From: Microbacterium rhizosphaerae
GTDB lineage: Bacteria; Actinomycetota; Actinomycetes; Actinomycetales; Microbacteriaceae
NCBI RefSeq assembly: GCF_034120055.1
Contig: NZ_CP139368.1
Coordinates: 1,674,001 to 1,738,000 of the forward strand
Length of the DNA stretch: 64,000 nt
Direction of reading: 5' to 3'
Position 1 is the stretch's first letter, and every line of letters starts with the position of its first letter. Below the pieces are notes generated by a model that saw nothing but the letters and a program-made list of their open reading frames with translations, did not search any database and was not told the DNA's origin. Made by a program: the position numbers and the translations under genes. Positions 44,567 through 53,269 of this stretch are shown in pieces.

Positions 44567-46751
44567 GGTTCTCAGCGCCTCCGTTCGACTCGGCATCCCG
44601 TCGTGCGAGCCGCGAGGGCCACCAGATCGCGCGCCCGATGTCGTACGTCACCGCGGGCACGAGCAGCGACCGCACGATGAACGTGTCCAGCAGCACGCCG
44701 AAGGCGACGATGAACGCGATCTGCACGAGGAACAGGATGGGGATGACCGCCAGCGCGGCGAAGGTCGCCGCCAGCACGATGCCCGCCGAGGTGATGACCC
44801 CGCCCGTGATGACGAGGCCGCGGAGGATCCCTTCCCTCGTGCCGTGCGCGACCGACTCCTCGCGCACCCGTGTCATGAGGAAGATGTTGTAGTCGACGCC
44901 GAGCGCCACGAGGAAGACGAACGCGAAGAGCGGCACGGCGGGATCCGCACCGGGGAAGTGGAAGATCCCGTTGAAGACGAGCGCCGACACCCCGAGCGCG
45001 CTCGCGAACGACAGCACGGTCGTGGCGATGAGGATCACCGGCGCGACGATCGCGCGCAGCAGCAGCATCAGGATGATCAGGATGACGGCCAGCACGACGG
45101 GGATGATGAGCGTGCGGTCGCGGATGGATGCCGCGTTCGTGTCGACGGCGGTGGCCGTGACACCGCCCACCTTCGCGCCCATCGGGTCGAGGTCGGCGCG
45201 CAGCCGGTGGACCGTGTCGGCTGCCGCCGTCGAGTCGGCGGCGTCGGTCAGCGTCCCCTGCAGCAGGACCTTGCCGTCGACCACGGTCGGCGCGGGCGTC
45301 GGCTGTCCGGGCGGGCCGACGGCCGTGAGGCCCTCGCGGGTGACGGTCGCGCTGCCGCTCGGGCTGTCCTTGGACACCACGCTGACGCCCTTGACACCGG
45401 AGTCGTCCAGCAGCACGTCGGCGGCGTCCTGCAGCTTCTGCTCGTGGACGAGCACGTAGACCGGGCTGCCGGAGCCCGCCGGGAAGTGATCGCCGAGCAC
45501 GGCCTGGCCGTCGCGCGCGTCCGAATGACCGAGGATCAGGTCGGACTGCGCCACTCCCTGCGCGTGGAGCTGGGTGACCCCGAGGGCCGCCGCACCGAGC
45601 AGGATCGTGACGATGACCCACGTGAGGCGCGGCCCGCGCTGGATGAGGCGGGCGACGCGCGGCCACGGGCCGCGCCTGGTCAGGACGTCCTCGGCGGCGA
45701 ACTCCGGGTCGTACGCGGGCCGGCGGGGCCAGAAGACCGCGCGGCCGAACACGAACAGGAGCGCGGGCAGCAGGGTGAGAGCGGCCAGCATGGCGAACAC
45801 GATGCCGATGGCTGCGACGGGCCCGAGCGTGCTGTTGGACTTCAAGTCGCTCAGCAGCAGGCACAGGAGACCGGCGATCACGGTGCCGCCCGAGGCGAGG
45901 ATGGGCTCGAACGAGCCCCGCCACGCCCGGAGCACGGCGGCGCCCTTGTCGTGCGTGGAGCGCAGCTCCTCCCGGAAGCGCGCGACGAGCAGCAGCGAGT
46001 AGTCCGTGGCCGCTCCGATCACGAGGATGAACAGGATGCCCTGGGTCTGGCCGCTGAGGAGCAGCACACCGTCCTTGGCGAGCCACCACACCGCGAGCAG
46101 GGCCGTGCACAGGGCGAACAGGCTCGTGAGCAGCACCACGACCGGCAGCAGCAGCGAGCGGTAGACGGCGACCAGGATGATGAAGACGGCCAGGAGCGCG
46201 GCCCCCAGCAGCACGCCGTCGATGCCGGCGAACGCCCCGACGAGGTCGGCGGTGAAGCCGGCGGGACCGGTGATGTGCACGTCGACCCCGCGGGGAACGT
46301 GGTCGCCCAGCTGCTGCGAGATGGTCGCGACCACCGTCGCGATCTCGGCCTTCGCGTCGATCGGGATGAACGCCTCGGCGGCGCGCCCGTCGTCCGAGAC
46401 GATGACGGGGGAGACGTCCCCGTTGATCCCGGGGGTGTCCTTGACCGCGTCGAGGGCGTCCTGAATGGCCGTCTTGCCGGCGGCGTCGATCGCGCCGTCC
46501 GAGCGGAAGACCACGACGGCCGGGAGCGAGTCCGCGCCGAGGAAGCCGCCGAGGCTCTTCTGCACGACCGTCGCATCGGCGGAGGTCGGCAGATACGCGG
46601 TCTGCTCGTTCGACGACACCTCGTCGACGCGCCCGAACAGCGGCCCGCCGAGGCCGGCGGCGATGAACCAGGCGATGATCAGCGCGGCTGGGATCAGGAC
46701 GCGGAGCACTCGGTGCGGGCGGCGGCGTGAGGCGTGCGCGGGGGCGGCCAT
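44541..46751 (-). CDS. MMPL-family RND transporter
   Basis: 736 aa with 12 membrane segments: one at the N-terminus, a periplasmic-type loop, five segments near 180-360, a second large loop and five more near 560-720. The MMPL pattern GQTQGILFILVIGAATDYSLLLVARFREEL and its repeat FAFVFLVALGVDYNIFLMTRVREE (proton-relay Asp-Tyr pairs) are intact. Relatives export lipids or drugs. The promoter region carries a perfect palindrome at 46773-46793, and a MarR gene lies beyond its 3' end. Confidence 0.9.
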   Translation of the reverse strand: MAAPAHASRRRPHRVLRVLIPAALIIAWFIAAGLGGPLFGRVDEVSSNEQTAYLPTSADATVVQKSLGGFLGADSLPAVVVFRSDGAIDAAGKTAIQDALDAVKDTPGINGDVSPVIVSDDGRAAEAFIPIDAKAEIATVVATISQQLGDHVPRGVDVHITGPAGFTADLVGAFAGIDGVLLGAALLAVFIILVAVYRSLLLPVVVLLTSLFALCTALLAVWWLAKDGVLLLSGQTQGILFILVIGAATDYSLLLVARFREELRSTHDKGAAVLRAWRGSFEPILASGGTVIAGLLCLLLSDLKSNSTLGPVAAIGIVFAMLAALTLLPALLFVFGRAVFWPRRPAYDPEFAAEDVLTRRGPWPRVARLIQRGPRLTWVIVTILLGAAALGVTQLHAQGVAQSDLILGHSDARDGQAVLGDHFPAGSGSPVYVLVHEQKLQDAADVLLDDSGVKGVSVVSKDSPSGSATVTREGLTAVGPPGQPTPAPTVVDGKVLLQGTLTDAADSTAAADTVHRLRADLDPMGAKVGGVTATAVDTNAASIRDRTLIIPVVLAVILIILMLLLRAIVAPVILIATTVLSFASALGVSALVFNGIFHFPGADPAVPLFAFVFLVALGVDYNIFLMTRVREESVAHGTREGILRGLVITGGVITSAGIVLAATFAALAVIPILFLVQIAFIVAFGVLLDTFIVRSLLVPAVTYDIGRAIWWPSRLARRDAESNGGAENHADLVAAP

Positions 46752-46772
46752 CGTCTCTCCATCTGTCTCGAT

Positions 46773-46793
46773 ATTGCTAGATAAGCTAGCAAT
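46773..46793. promoter_or_regulatory. Perfect palindrome upstream of the MMPL gene, probable MarR operator
   Basis: ATTGCTAG (46773-46780), ATAAG, CTAGCAAT (46786-46793): 8-bp perfect arms. It begins 22 nt before the MMPL ATG, within the promoter or leader. A/T-rich, clearly different from surrounding sequence. Confidence 0.7.
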
Positions 46794-46875
46794 CTAGACC
46801 ATAGCACCATCGGACGCCGCAACATCGCCGAGGGCGCGGCATCCGCGGGTTCAGCGGGCATATGCTGAACCACGT

Positions 46876-47670
46876 ATGAGCACTCTCAGCGTCGTCATCC
46901 CGTCGTACAACGATGCGGCGATGCTCCGCGAGTGCCTCCGTGCGCTCGCGGCCCAGACCCGCCAGCCGGACGAGCTGATCGTGGTCGACAACGGGTGCAC
47001 CGACGACACCGCGCAGATCGCGCGCGCCGCAGGTGCTCGCGTGGTCGTCGAGCCGGTCAGGGGAGTGCTGCGCGCGACGGCGGCCGGCTTCGACGCCGCC
47101 ACCGGCGAGATCATCGGACGGCTCGACGCCGACTCGCGGCCGAACCCGGATTGGATCGCCCGTGTGATGGCCGACTTCCGGACGGATCCGACTCTGGATG
47201 CCGTCACCGGCGGTGGTGTCTTCTACGGGGGCCGCGCGTTCTGGCGCTTCGTGGGACGCTGGGGCTACCTCGGCGGCTACGTCGTCTCGATGCGCGTCGT
47301 GCTCGGGCGCACGCCGCTGTTCGGCTCGAACTTCGCGCTGCGCCGGGAGGTCTGGGACGACGTGCGGGGACGCATTCATCTCGACGACCCCCGCACGCAC
47401 GACGATCTCGACATCACGTGCGTGCTCGACCCGGACACGAGCGTGGACTACGACCCGGGCCTGCTCATGCCCGTGTCGGCGCGCCCGTTCGACAGGTTCG
47501 CGGAGTTCCAGCGTCGGGCGTCGTGGGCGTTCCACGGTCTGGGCGTCAACCTGCGGGAGGTGCCGTGGCTGACCCGGCTGCGTCTGACCGCGGCGGGGCG
47601 TCGACGGCGCCGCGCGCGCCGCGCGGCGTACGAGGTCAGCCTTCGATCAGTTCCCGCATCGCCCGAGTGA
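46876..47670 (+). CDS. Glycosyltransferase family 2 protein
   Basis: 264 aa GT-A fold. SVVIPSYNDAAMLRECLRAL at the N-terminus, DNGCTDDTAQIA, the DXD-like IIGRLDADSRPNPDWI and, later, THDDLDITCVLD as probable catalytic-base region. C-terminal third is Arg-rich and may contact membrane. The acceptor is unknown. ATG 46876 lies 9 nt after TATGCT (46861-46866). Its last 35 nt overlap the convergent hydrolase gene. Confidence 0.86.
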   Translation: MSTLSVVIPSYNDAAMLRECLRALAAQTRQPDELIVVDNGCTDDTAQIARAAGARVVVEPVRGVLRATAAGFDAATGEIIGRLDADSRPNPDWIARVMADFRTDPTLDAVTGGGVFYGGRAFWRFVGRWGYLGGYVVSMRVVLGRTPLFGSNFALRREVWDDVRGRIHLDDPRTHDDLDITCVLDPDTSVDYDPGLLMPVSARPFDRFAEFQRRASWAFHGLGVNLREVPWLTRLRLTAAGRRRRRARRAAYEVSLRSVPASPE

Positions 47671-48523
47671 CCTGATGCGGGGCGGTCTCGCATGGGCTGT
47701 GGCCGGTGGCGAGCACGACGAGCCGTGCGCCCAGGCGGTCGGCGTACGCGCGGTGCAGCTCGTGGGGGAACACGTCGTTGGAGCCCGTCACGACGAGCAG
47801 CGGGATGCCGGTCGCCCGCAGCTCCGCGTCCAGGTCGGGCGTGCGTTTCATGAGCGCAAGCATGTCGCCGACGCTGCTGCGACGCGTGTACTCGAACCTC
47901 GCCGTGACGAACTCGGCACGGTCCAGCGGCGCCCGGTGCACGTTGTGGCGCAGCGCGACGATGAAGGCGGGGCCGAGGGCGCGCCCGGGGATGAACGGGC
48001 TGATCGGTCCGAGCCACTTGAATCCGCGCAGCGATTGGCCGCTCAGGGGAGGGGCCGACAGGAGCGTGAGGCTCGCGAAGAGCTCGGGGCGGGCGATCGC
48101 GAGGACGGATGCCACGGTCCCCGCGAACGAGTACCCCAGCACGTGCGCGGGGGTCCGGCCCGCCGCCAGCACGGCGTGCAGGTCGTCGACGAACAATTCG
48201 AGGGTGTACCGGTCGCTCGGCGGATCGAGGTTCTCAGGCCCGGCCGCGTACGACTCGTACTGACCGGACATGTCGAACGACTCGACGCGGCAGCCGCTTG
48301 CGGCCAAGAGCGGCATCATCAGGACGAAGTCCTCCTTCGACCCGGTCATTCCGGGCACGAGCACGACGCGCCGGCCGTCGACCGGACCCATCGACACCAT
48401 CGCCAGCGGGCCGCTCGGCGCCGCGAACGTCGAGCGCTCGGCCTGCGGCGGCCACAGGCTCCAGTCGATCGGGCCGAGCGCCCCGTCCAGGCGCGCGGCC
48501 TCGCTCATCGAGGCGGGGTTCAT
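47636..48523 (-). CDS. Alpha/beta hydrolase
   Basis: 295 aa. Oxyanion-side loop VVLVPGMTGSKEDF, nucleophile elbow VLGYSFAGTVAS (Gly-x-Ser-x-Ala instead of the classical Gly-x-Ser-x-Gly), Asp in VVTGSNDVFP and His in LATGHSPCE complete a catalytic triad. The substrate, probably an ester or lactone, is unknown. ATG 48508 (MSEAAR) is an alternative start five codons downstream. Confidence 0.83.
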   Translation of the reverse strand: MNPASMSEAARLDGALGPIDWSLWPPQAERSTFAAPSGPLAMVSMGPVDGRRVVLVPGMTGSKEDFVLMMPLLAASGCRVESFDMSGQYESYAAGPENLDPPSDRYTLELFVDDLHAVLAAGRTPAHVLGYSFAGTVASVLAIARPELFASLTLLSAPPLSGQSLRGFKWLGPISPFIPGRALGPAFIVALRHNVHRAPLDRAEFVTARFEYTRRSSVGDMLALMKRTPDLDAELRATGIPLLVVTGSNDVFPHELHRAYADRLGARLVVLATGHSPCETAPHQVTRAMRELIEG

Positions 48524-48742
48524 GCGGGCACCCAAACCGCGTCGGGAGTCCGCATCCCGCGCGCCGCCCGTCGAGGGGTCATGGCGAGACTCTAGCGGCC
48601 GGGCGCGAGGCCGAGGCGCAGCGCAGGCGCTGTCTCGACCGCCTCGGAGCGGGTACGAGCCCGGGTGACCCCACGTCACGCGATCCGGTGAATCGCCTGC
48701 GTTCTGCGCCGAGTGGGGGTGGCCACCGCTAGCGTTTGCAGG

Positions 48743-49486
48743 GTGATCGAGTTCCGCGCGGTGACGAAGCGCTTTCCCGACGGCACGCTGGCGGTGACCG
48801 ACCTCGACCTGATCATCCCGCCACACCAGGTGACGGTCTTCGTCGGGTCATCGGGCAGCGGCAAGACGACGATCCTGCGGATGATCAACCGCATGGTCGA
48901 CCCGACGAGCGGGTCGGTCCTCATCGACGACGTCGACATCGCCACGCTCGAGCCCGTGGCCCTCCGCCGCTCGATCGGCTACGTCATGCAGAACTCCGGC
49001 CTGCTGCCGCACCGCACCGTCATCGACAACATCGCGACAGTGCCGCTGCTCGACGGAGTCAAGCGCGCGGAGGCGCACAAGCGCGCATACGAGCTGATGG
49101 ATGTCGTGGGCCTCGAGCGCTCCCTCGCGACGCGCTATCCCGCCCAGCTCTCCGGCGGCCAGCAGCAGCGGGTCGGTGTGGCGCGGGGGCTCGCCGCGGA
49201 TCCGAACATCCTCCTCATGGACGAGCCGTTCGGCGCGGTCGACCCGCTCGTCCGCGCTGAGCTGCAGGTCGAGCTGCAGCGCCTGCAGCGCGAGCTCGGC
49301 AAGACCGTCGTGTTCGTCACGCACGACATCGACGAGGCGTTCCTCATCGGCGACCAGGTCGTGCTCTTCAAGCCCGGCGGCATCCTCGCGCAGGCGGGCC
49401 CGCCCGCCGAGCTTCTGCAGCATCCCGCCGACGACTTCGTCACGAGCTTCATCGACGCCGGCAGGCCCCGGAGCATCCTGCGATGA
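48743..49486 (+). CDS. opuBA: Compatible-solute (betaine/choline) ABC transporter, ATP-binding protein
   Basis: 247 aa. Walker A GSSGSGKTTILRM (near 36-48), signature LSGGQQQRVGVARGLAADP, Walker B ILLMDEPFGAVDPL and switch VTHDID. The order ATPase-permease-permease-binding protein that follows is that of OpuB/OpuC/ProU-like osmoprotectant importers. No CBS domains, unlike OpuCA. GTG 48743 is 7 nt after TAGCGT (48730-48735), so the operon message is probably leaderless. Confidence 0.9.
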   Translation: MIEFRAVTKRFPDGTLAVTDLDLIIPPHQVTVFVGSSGSGKTTILRMINRMVDPTSGSVLIDDVDIATLEPVALRRSIGYVMQNSGLLPHRTVIDNIATVPLLDGVKRAEAHKRAYELMDVVGLERSLATRYPAQLSGGQQQRVGVARGLAADPNILLMDEPFGAVDPLVRAELQVELQRLQRELGKTVVFVTHDIDEAFLIGDQVVLFKPGGILAQAGPPAELLQHPADDFVTSFIDAGRPRSILR

Positions 49487-50166
49487 ACTGGTTCGCCGAG
49501 AACTGGCAGCAGCTGCTCGCCTACACCGCCGCGCACGTGGGACTGAGCATCCCGCCCATCGTCGTCGGCTTCGCGCTGTCGCTGCCGCTCGGGTGGCTCG
49601 CCAACCGCTACCGCGCCTCGCGCGGGATTCTGCTGAGCGGTGCCGGCATCCTGTACGCGATCCCGTCGCTGCCGCTGTTCGTCCTGCTGCCGTCGATCAT
49701 CGGCACGAAGATCCTCGACCCCATGAACGTCGAGGTCGCACTGTCGCTCTACGCGCTGGCCCTGATGCTGCGGACGACCGCCGATGGGCTCGCTGCGGTC
49801 GACGGCGATGTGAAGCTGTCCGCGACGGCTGTGGGCTACGGCGCGTGGCGCCGGTTCTTCGGCGTCGAGCTGCCGCTGGCGGGTCCGGTGCTGCTCGCGG
49901 GTCTGCGGGTCGTGTCGGTGAGCACCGTGTCGCTCGTGACCATCGGCTCGGTCATCGGCGTCAACAGCCTCGGCTTCTACTTCCTCGACGGCTACCAGCG
50001 GGACTTCCCGCTCGAGGTGTGGGTCGGCATCGTCGGCACGCTCATCATCGCGCTCGTCTTCGACGGCGTGCTGACGCTCGGGGGCCGACTCCTCATGCCG
50101 TGGACGACGGGTCGCGCCGCCCGCCGCGCCATGCGCAAGGTCAGCATGGCGGCGGTGAACGCATGA
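49483..50166 (+). CDS. opuBB: Compatible-solute ABC transporter, permease 1
   Basis: 227 aa with five to six membrane segments. The EAA-type coupling loop lies in VDGDVKLSATAVGYGAWRRFFGVELPLAGPVLLAG. ATG overlaps the ATPase stop by 4 nt and its own stop overlaps the next start, typical of a polycistronic transporter. It forms the channel with the second permease. Confidence 0.88.
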   Translation: MNWFAENWQQLLAYTAAHVGLSIPPIVVGFALSLPLGWLANRYRASRGILLSGAGILYAIPSLPLFVLLPSIIGTKILDPMNVEVALSLYALALMLRTTADGLAAVDGDVKLSATAVGYGAWRRFFGVELPLAGPVLLAGLRVVSVSTVSLVTIGSVIGVNSLGFYFLDGYQRDFPLEVWVGIVGTLIIALVFDGVLTLGGRLLMPWTTGRAARRAMRKVSMAAVNA

Positions 50167-50900
50167 ACCCGTATACCGGCGCCATCGCCTGGCTGCTCGA
50201 CCCCGCGCACTGGACCGGGGACGGCAGCATCCCGCAGCGGCTCACCGAGCACATCCTGTACTGCCTGATCACCCTCGTCATCGCGATGATCATCGCCATC
50301 CCGGCCGGGCTGTACATCGGGCACACGGGACGGGGGCGCGCCATCGTCGTCCCGTTCACCGGAGCGCTGCGCGCGCTGCCGACGCTCGGCCTCGTGATCC
50401 TGCTCGCGCTCTGGCTCGGGCTCGGGCTGATCCCGCCGCTCATCGCCCTCGTCGTCCTCGCCATCCCGCCGATCCTCGCGGGGGCCTACGCCGGCGTCGA
50501 GTCGGTCGATCCGGTGACGCGGGACGCGGCGACGGCGACCGGGTTCACGGCGTGGGGCGTGCTGACGCGCGTGGAGGTGCCGCTCGCGCTGCCGCTCATC
50601 GTGGGCGGCATCCGCTCGGCGACCCTGCAGGTGATCGCGACGTGGACCGTCGCCGCCTACCTGCCGCTCGGCGGTCTCGGCCGATTCCTCTACGACGGAC
50701 TGCCCGTGCGGAATTACGCGGAGATGCTGGGTGGTTCCATTCTTGTGATCCTGCTTGCCCTCGTCGTCGACGGGCTCTTCGCCCTGACGCAGAGGTTCGT
50801 GACGCCGAAGGGCGTCATCGCCGGCCGGGTACGTGATGTCCGCACCCCGACCAGATCGACCCAACGAAAGGAACGAACATGGTTCGCACCAGAGGCCTGA
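50163..50900 (+). CDS. opuBD: Compatible-solute ABC transporter, permease 2
   Basis: 245 aa with six membrane segments. The coupling loop is VDPVTRDAATATGFTAWGVLTRVEVPLALPLIVGG. Its C-terminal tail is basic and runs 22 nt into the binding-protein gene. It pairs with the 227-residue permease upstream. Confidence 0.88.
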   Translation: MNPYTGAIAWLLDPAHWTGDGSIPQRLTEHILYCLITLVIAMIIAIPAGLYIGHTGRGRAIVVPFTGALRALPTLGLVILLALWLGLGLIPPLIALVVLAIPPILAGAYAGVESVDPVTRDAATATGFTAWGVLTRVEVPLALPLIVGGIRSATLQVIATWTVAAYLPLGGLGRFLYDGLPVRNYAEMLGGSILVILLALVVDGLFALTQRFVTPKGVIAGRVRDVRTPTRSTQRKERTWFAPEA

Positions 50901-51808
50901 TGGCCGCCGCAGGGACGCTCGCGCTCGCCTCGCTGGCGCTCGCCGCATGCTCCTCCGGAAACCCGCTCGACACGAGCTCCTCCGCCGCGGGAGGGTCGTC
51001 CTCCGGCTCGTCCGTCGTGGTCGGCTCGGCCGCCTTCCCCGAGAACGAGATCCTCGCGTACGTCTACGCGGACGCCCTGAACCAGAACGGCATCAAGGCG
51101 ACCGTGAAGCCCAACATCGGCCAGCGCGACGCGTACATCGCGGCGCTGAAGGACGGTTCGATCGACCTCGTCCCGGAGTACACCGGCAACCTGCTGCAGT
51201 ACTTCGACGCCAAGGCGACCGCGCAGTCGAGCGACGACGTCTACAACGCCCTCAAGACCGCGGTGCCCTCCGGGTACGGGGTGCTCGCGAAGGCGGAGGC
51301 GCAGGATGCCGACTCGTACAACGTGACGAAGGCCTTCAGCGACCAGTACGGCGTGAAGAGCCTCGACGACCTCAAGAAGGTCACCATCCCGCTGAAGGTC
51401 GCGGCCAACCCGGAGTTCCAGACCCGGCCGTACGGCATCCCCGGGTTGAAGTCGGAGTACGGCGTCACGGCGACGCTCGTGCCGATCAGCGACGGCGGCG
51501 GCCCCAACACGGTCAAGGCGCTCACGGGCGGCGATGTGCAGCTCGCCGACATCTACTCGACGACGCCGGCCATCAAGTCCGAGAACCTTGTGACGCTCAG
51601 CGACCCGAAGAACATGATCCTGGCGCAGAACGTCGTGCCGCTGATCTCCGACAAGGCCGCCACCGACAAGGTCAAGGCGGTGCTCGAGAAGGTTCAGGCA
51701 GCGCTCACGACCGATGACCTCATCCAGATGAACACGAAGAGCTCCGTCGACAAGGAGTCGGCCGACCAGATCGCCAAGGAGTGGCTGAAGTCGAAGAGCC
51801 TGTTCTAG
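50879..51808 (+). CDS. opuBC: Compatible-solute ABC transporter, substrate-binding lipoprotein
   Basis: 309 aa. N-terminal lipoprotein signal with lipobox LALAAC (Cys near 24), then a Ser/Gly-rich linker and the OpuAC-type binding domain (VVVGSAAFPENEILAYVYADALNQNG, DGSIDLVPEYTGNLLQYF). The domain is similar to glycine-betaine/choline-binding OpuBC and to YehZ-like proteins. The ligand cannot be fixed, since the aromatic box residues are not obvious. AAAGGA precedes the ATG. A large inverted repeat follows the stop. Confidence 0.9.
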   Translation: MVRTRGLMAAAGTLALASLALAACSSGNPLDTSSSAAGGSSSGSSVVVGSAAFPENEILAYVYADALNQNGIKATVKPNIGQRDAYIAALKDGSIDLVPEYTGNLLQYFDAKATAQSSDDVYNALKTAVPSGYGVLAKAEAQDADSYNVTKAFSDQYGVKSLDDLKKVTIPLKVAANPEFQTRPYGIPGLKSEYGVTATLVPISDGGGPNTVKALTGGDVQLADIYSTTPAIKSENLVTLSDPKNMILAQNVVPLISDKAATDKVKAVLEKVQAALTTDDLIQMNTKSSVDKESADQIAKEWLKSKSLF

Positions 51809-51822
51809 TCGCAGGCTGAGAA

Positions 51823-51906
51823 CCGGGAGACCGCATCCGTCTTCCGGGCCCGCACGCGATGTACGCGCATCGGGTGGGGGATCGGGAGTCGGATGCGGTC
51901 TCCCGG
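51823..51906. terminator. Large bidirectional inverted repeat between convergent genes
   Basis: CCGGGAGACCGCATCCG (51823-51839) and CGGATGCGGTCTCCCGG (51890-51906) form a perfect 17-bp stem around a 50-nt loop that holds a small nested hairpin (CGATG/CATCG). It begins 14 nt after the opuBC stop and ends 8 nt before the end of the opposing gene, so it can terminate both. Confidence 0.75.
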
Positions 51907-51914
51907 CTTCGCGC

Positions 51915-52514
51915 TCAGCCGCGCACGGCGTAGCGGTGCATCGTGACGCCCTGAGCGAACGACCGCTGCTCGAGGAGGTCCAGCTGCACGGGCTCGACGC
52001 GCGCGCCGGATGCGGGCGGGTCGAAGAGCGGTCGACCTTCGCCGAGCACGACCGGATGCGTGAACAGCAGTAGTTCGTCGAGCAGTCCCGCGCGCAGCAG
52101 CTCGGTCGCGAGGGTCGCCCCGCCCACGCCGATGTCGCCATCCGCTTCGGCGCGCAGCATCCCGAGCTCTTCCACGGCGTTCGACCCTGCGCCGCCGATG
52201 ACCCGCGTGTTGTGCTGCGCCGAGGTGCGCGTGCGCGACACGAGCACCTTCGACGCGCTCGTCCAGATACCGCCGTACTCGCGCAGGTAGTCGGGGAGCG
52301 ACGCATCCTGACTCGCGGCGGGCCAGTAGGCCTCCATGATCTCGTAGATCTTCCGGCCCTCGACCATCATCGACATCCGCGCGGCGCGCGCGTTGAACTC
52401 GCGGTGCAGCTCCTCGTCGATGCGGAGCCACTCGCCGCCGCCCTCCTCGCCCGCGGTGCGCTCGATCCTGAGGTCGAGCGAGACGTTCATCCAGTACACG
52501 AATCGTGCGGTCAT
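51915..52514 (-). CDS. Dihydrofolate reductase/RibD C-terminal family protein
   Basis: 199 aa. FVYWMNVSLDLRIE at the N-terminus, MVEGRKIYEIMEAYWP near 55-70, and GDIGVGGATLATELLRAGLLDELLLFTHPVVLGEGRPLF near the C-terminus follow the RibD-C reductase fold that binds NADPH. Members outside riboflavin synthesis have no fixed substrate. ATG 52514 begins the conserved fold. A longer reading upstream is Arg/Pro-rich noise. Confidence 0.85.
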   Translation of the reverse strand: MTARFVYWMNVSLDLRIERTAGEEGGGEWLRIDEELHREFNARAARMSMMVEGRKIYEIMEAYWPAASQDASLPDYLREYGGIWTSASKVLVSRTRTSAQHNTRVIGGAGSNAVEELGMLRAEADGDIGVGGATLATELLRAGLLDELLLFTHPVVLGEGRPLFDPPASGARVEPVQLDLLEQRSFAQGVTMHRYAVRG

Positions 52515-52783
52515 CGGTGACCTTCCTCGTCTCGGTGTCTCTCCGACCCTAGGCGGCCCCGCCGACACGCGGAACCCGGGTCGTCGTCGCGACCGTGCCA
52601 CGGCTGCCCGTGCTCGCGGCCGTCGCGATCCCTGGCCGCGATCGCTGGCGTGGTGCGGTGCCGCCGACCTGCTGCATCTGATGAGCATCCCGCTCGCAGC
52701 TGCACCCTTCGTCCCGTCCGTCGCGTTCGTCGCGTTCCCAGCCGCGGCTTCGCCCCGCGCTGCGCGGCATGACCCCCGGGGAG
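52515..52783. other. Non-coding stretch before the tandem array
   Basis: About 270 nt between the reductase start and the repeat array. I see no conserved protein in either strand, no tRNA and no clear promoter other than the short region before ATG 52514. It contains several CGTCGCG and TCGCG short repeats. Confidence 0.5.
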
Positions 52784-53228
52784 TTCGCCTGTCACATTCC
52801 TGGGTTTAAGCCGGTGATGGTGACAGGTGAGCGGCCGTGCGATCCGTTCGCCTGTCACGTTCCTGGGCTCGTGCCGGTGATGGTGACAGGGGAGCCGAGG
52901 CGAGCGGCCGTGCGATCCGCTCGCCTGTCACGTTCCTGGGCTTATGCCGGTGATGGTGACAGGGGAGCCGAGGTGAGCGGCCGTGCCAGACGTTCGCCTG
53001 TCGCGTTCCTGGGCTCGTGCCGGTGATGGTGACAGGGGAGCCGAGGTGAGCGGCCGTGCCAGACGTTCGCCTGTCGCGTTCCTGGGCTCGTGCCGGTGAT
53101 GGTGACAGGGGAGCCGAGGTGAGCGGCCGTGCCAGACGTTCGCCTGTCACATTCCTGGGCTCGCGCCAGTGATCGTGACAGGTGAGCAGAGGTGAGCGGC
53201 CGTGCGATCCGCTCGCCGGTCGCATCAA
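52784..53228. repeat. Tandem array of 73-bp palindrome-bearing units
   Basis: Six consecutive units: 52784-52846 (63 bp, lacks 10 bp after GACAGG), 52847-52919, 52920-52992, 52993-53065, 53066-53138 and 53139-53211 (73 bp each), then a decaying partial unit. Units 4 and 5 are identical. Each begins (T/C)TCGCCTGTC and contains CCTGTCAC or CCTGTCGC about 24 nt before GTGACAGG, so most can form a hairpin with an 8-bp stem. There are no unique spacers, so it is not CRISPR. Both strands are partly open to translation, but the reading resembles no known protein. Confidence 0.93.
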
Positions 53229-53269
53229 TCGGCATGGGGTCCCGTCCAGCCCCGGCGTGAGCTTCCCGG

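Noticed and set aside
44517..46730. Plus-strand open frame opposite the MMPL gene
   Set aside because: It is almost wholly Arg/Asp/Gly/His and mirrors the transporter's codons. The minus strand has the membrane protein with conserved motifs.
48524..48742. Riboswitch before the Opu operon
   Set aside because: No conserved riboswitch core was recognised, and the -10 TAGCGT 7 nt before the GTG start leaves no leader to hold one.
52784..53228. CRISPR array
   Set aside because: The whole 73-bp unit is repeated, with no unique spacers, and no cas genes are present.
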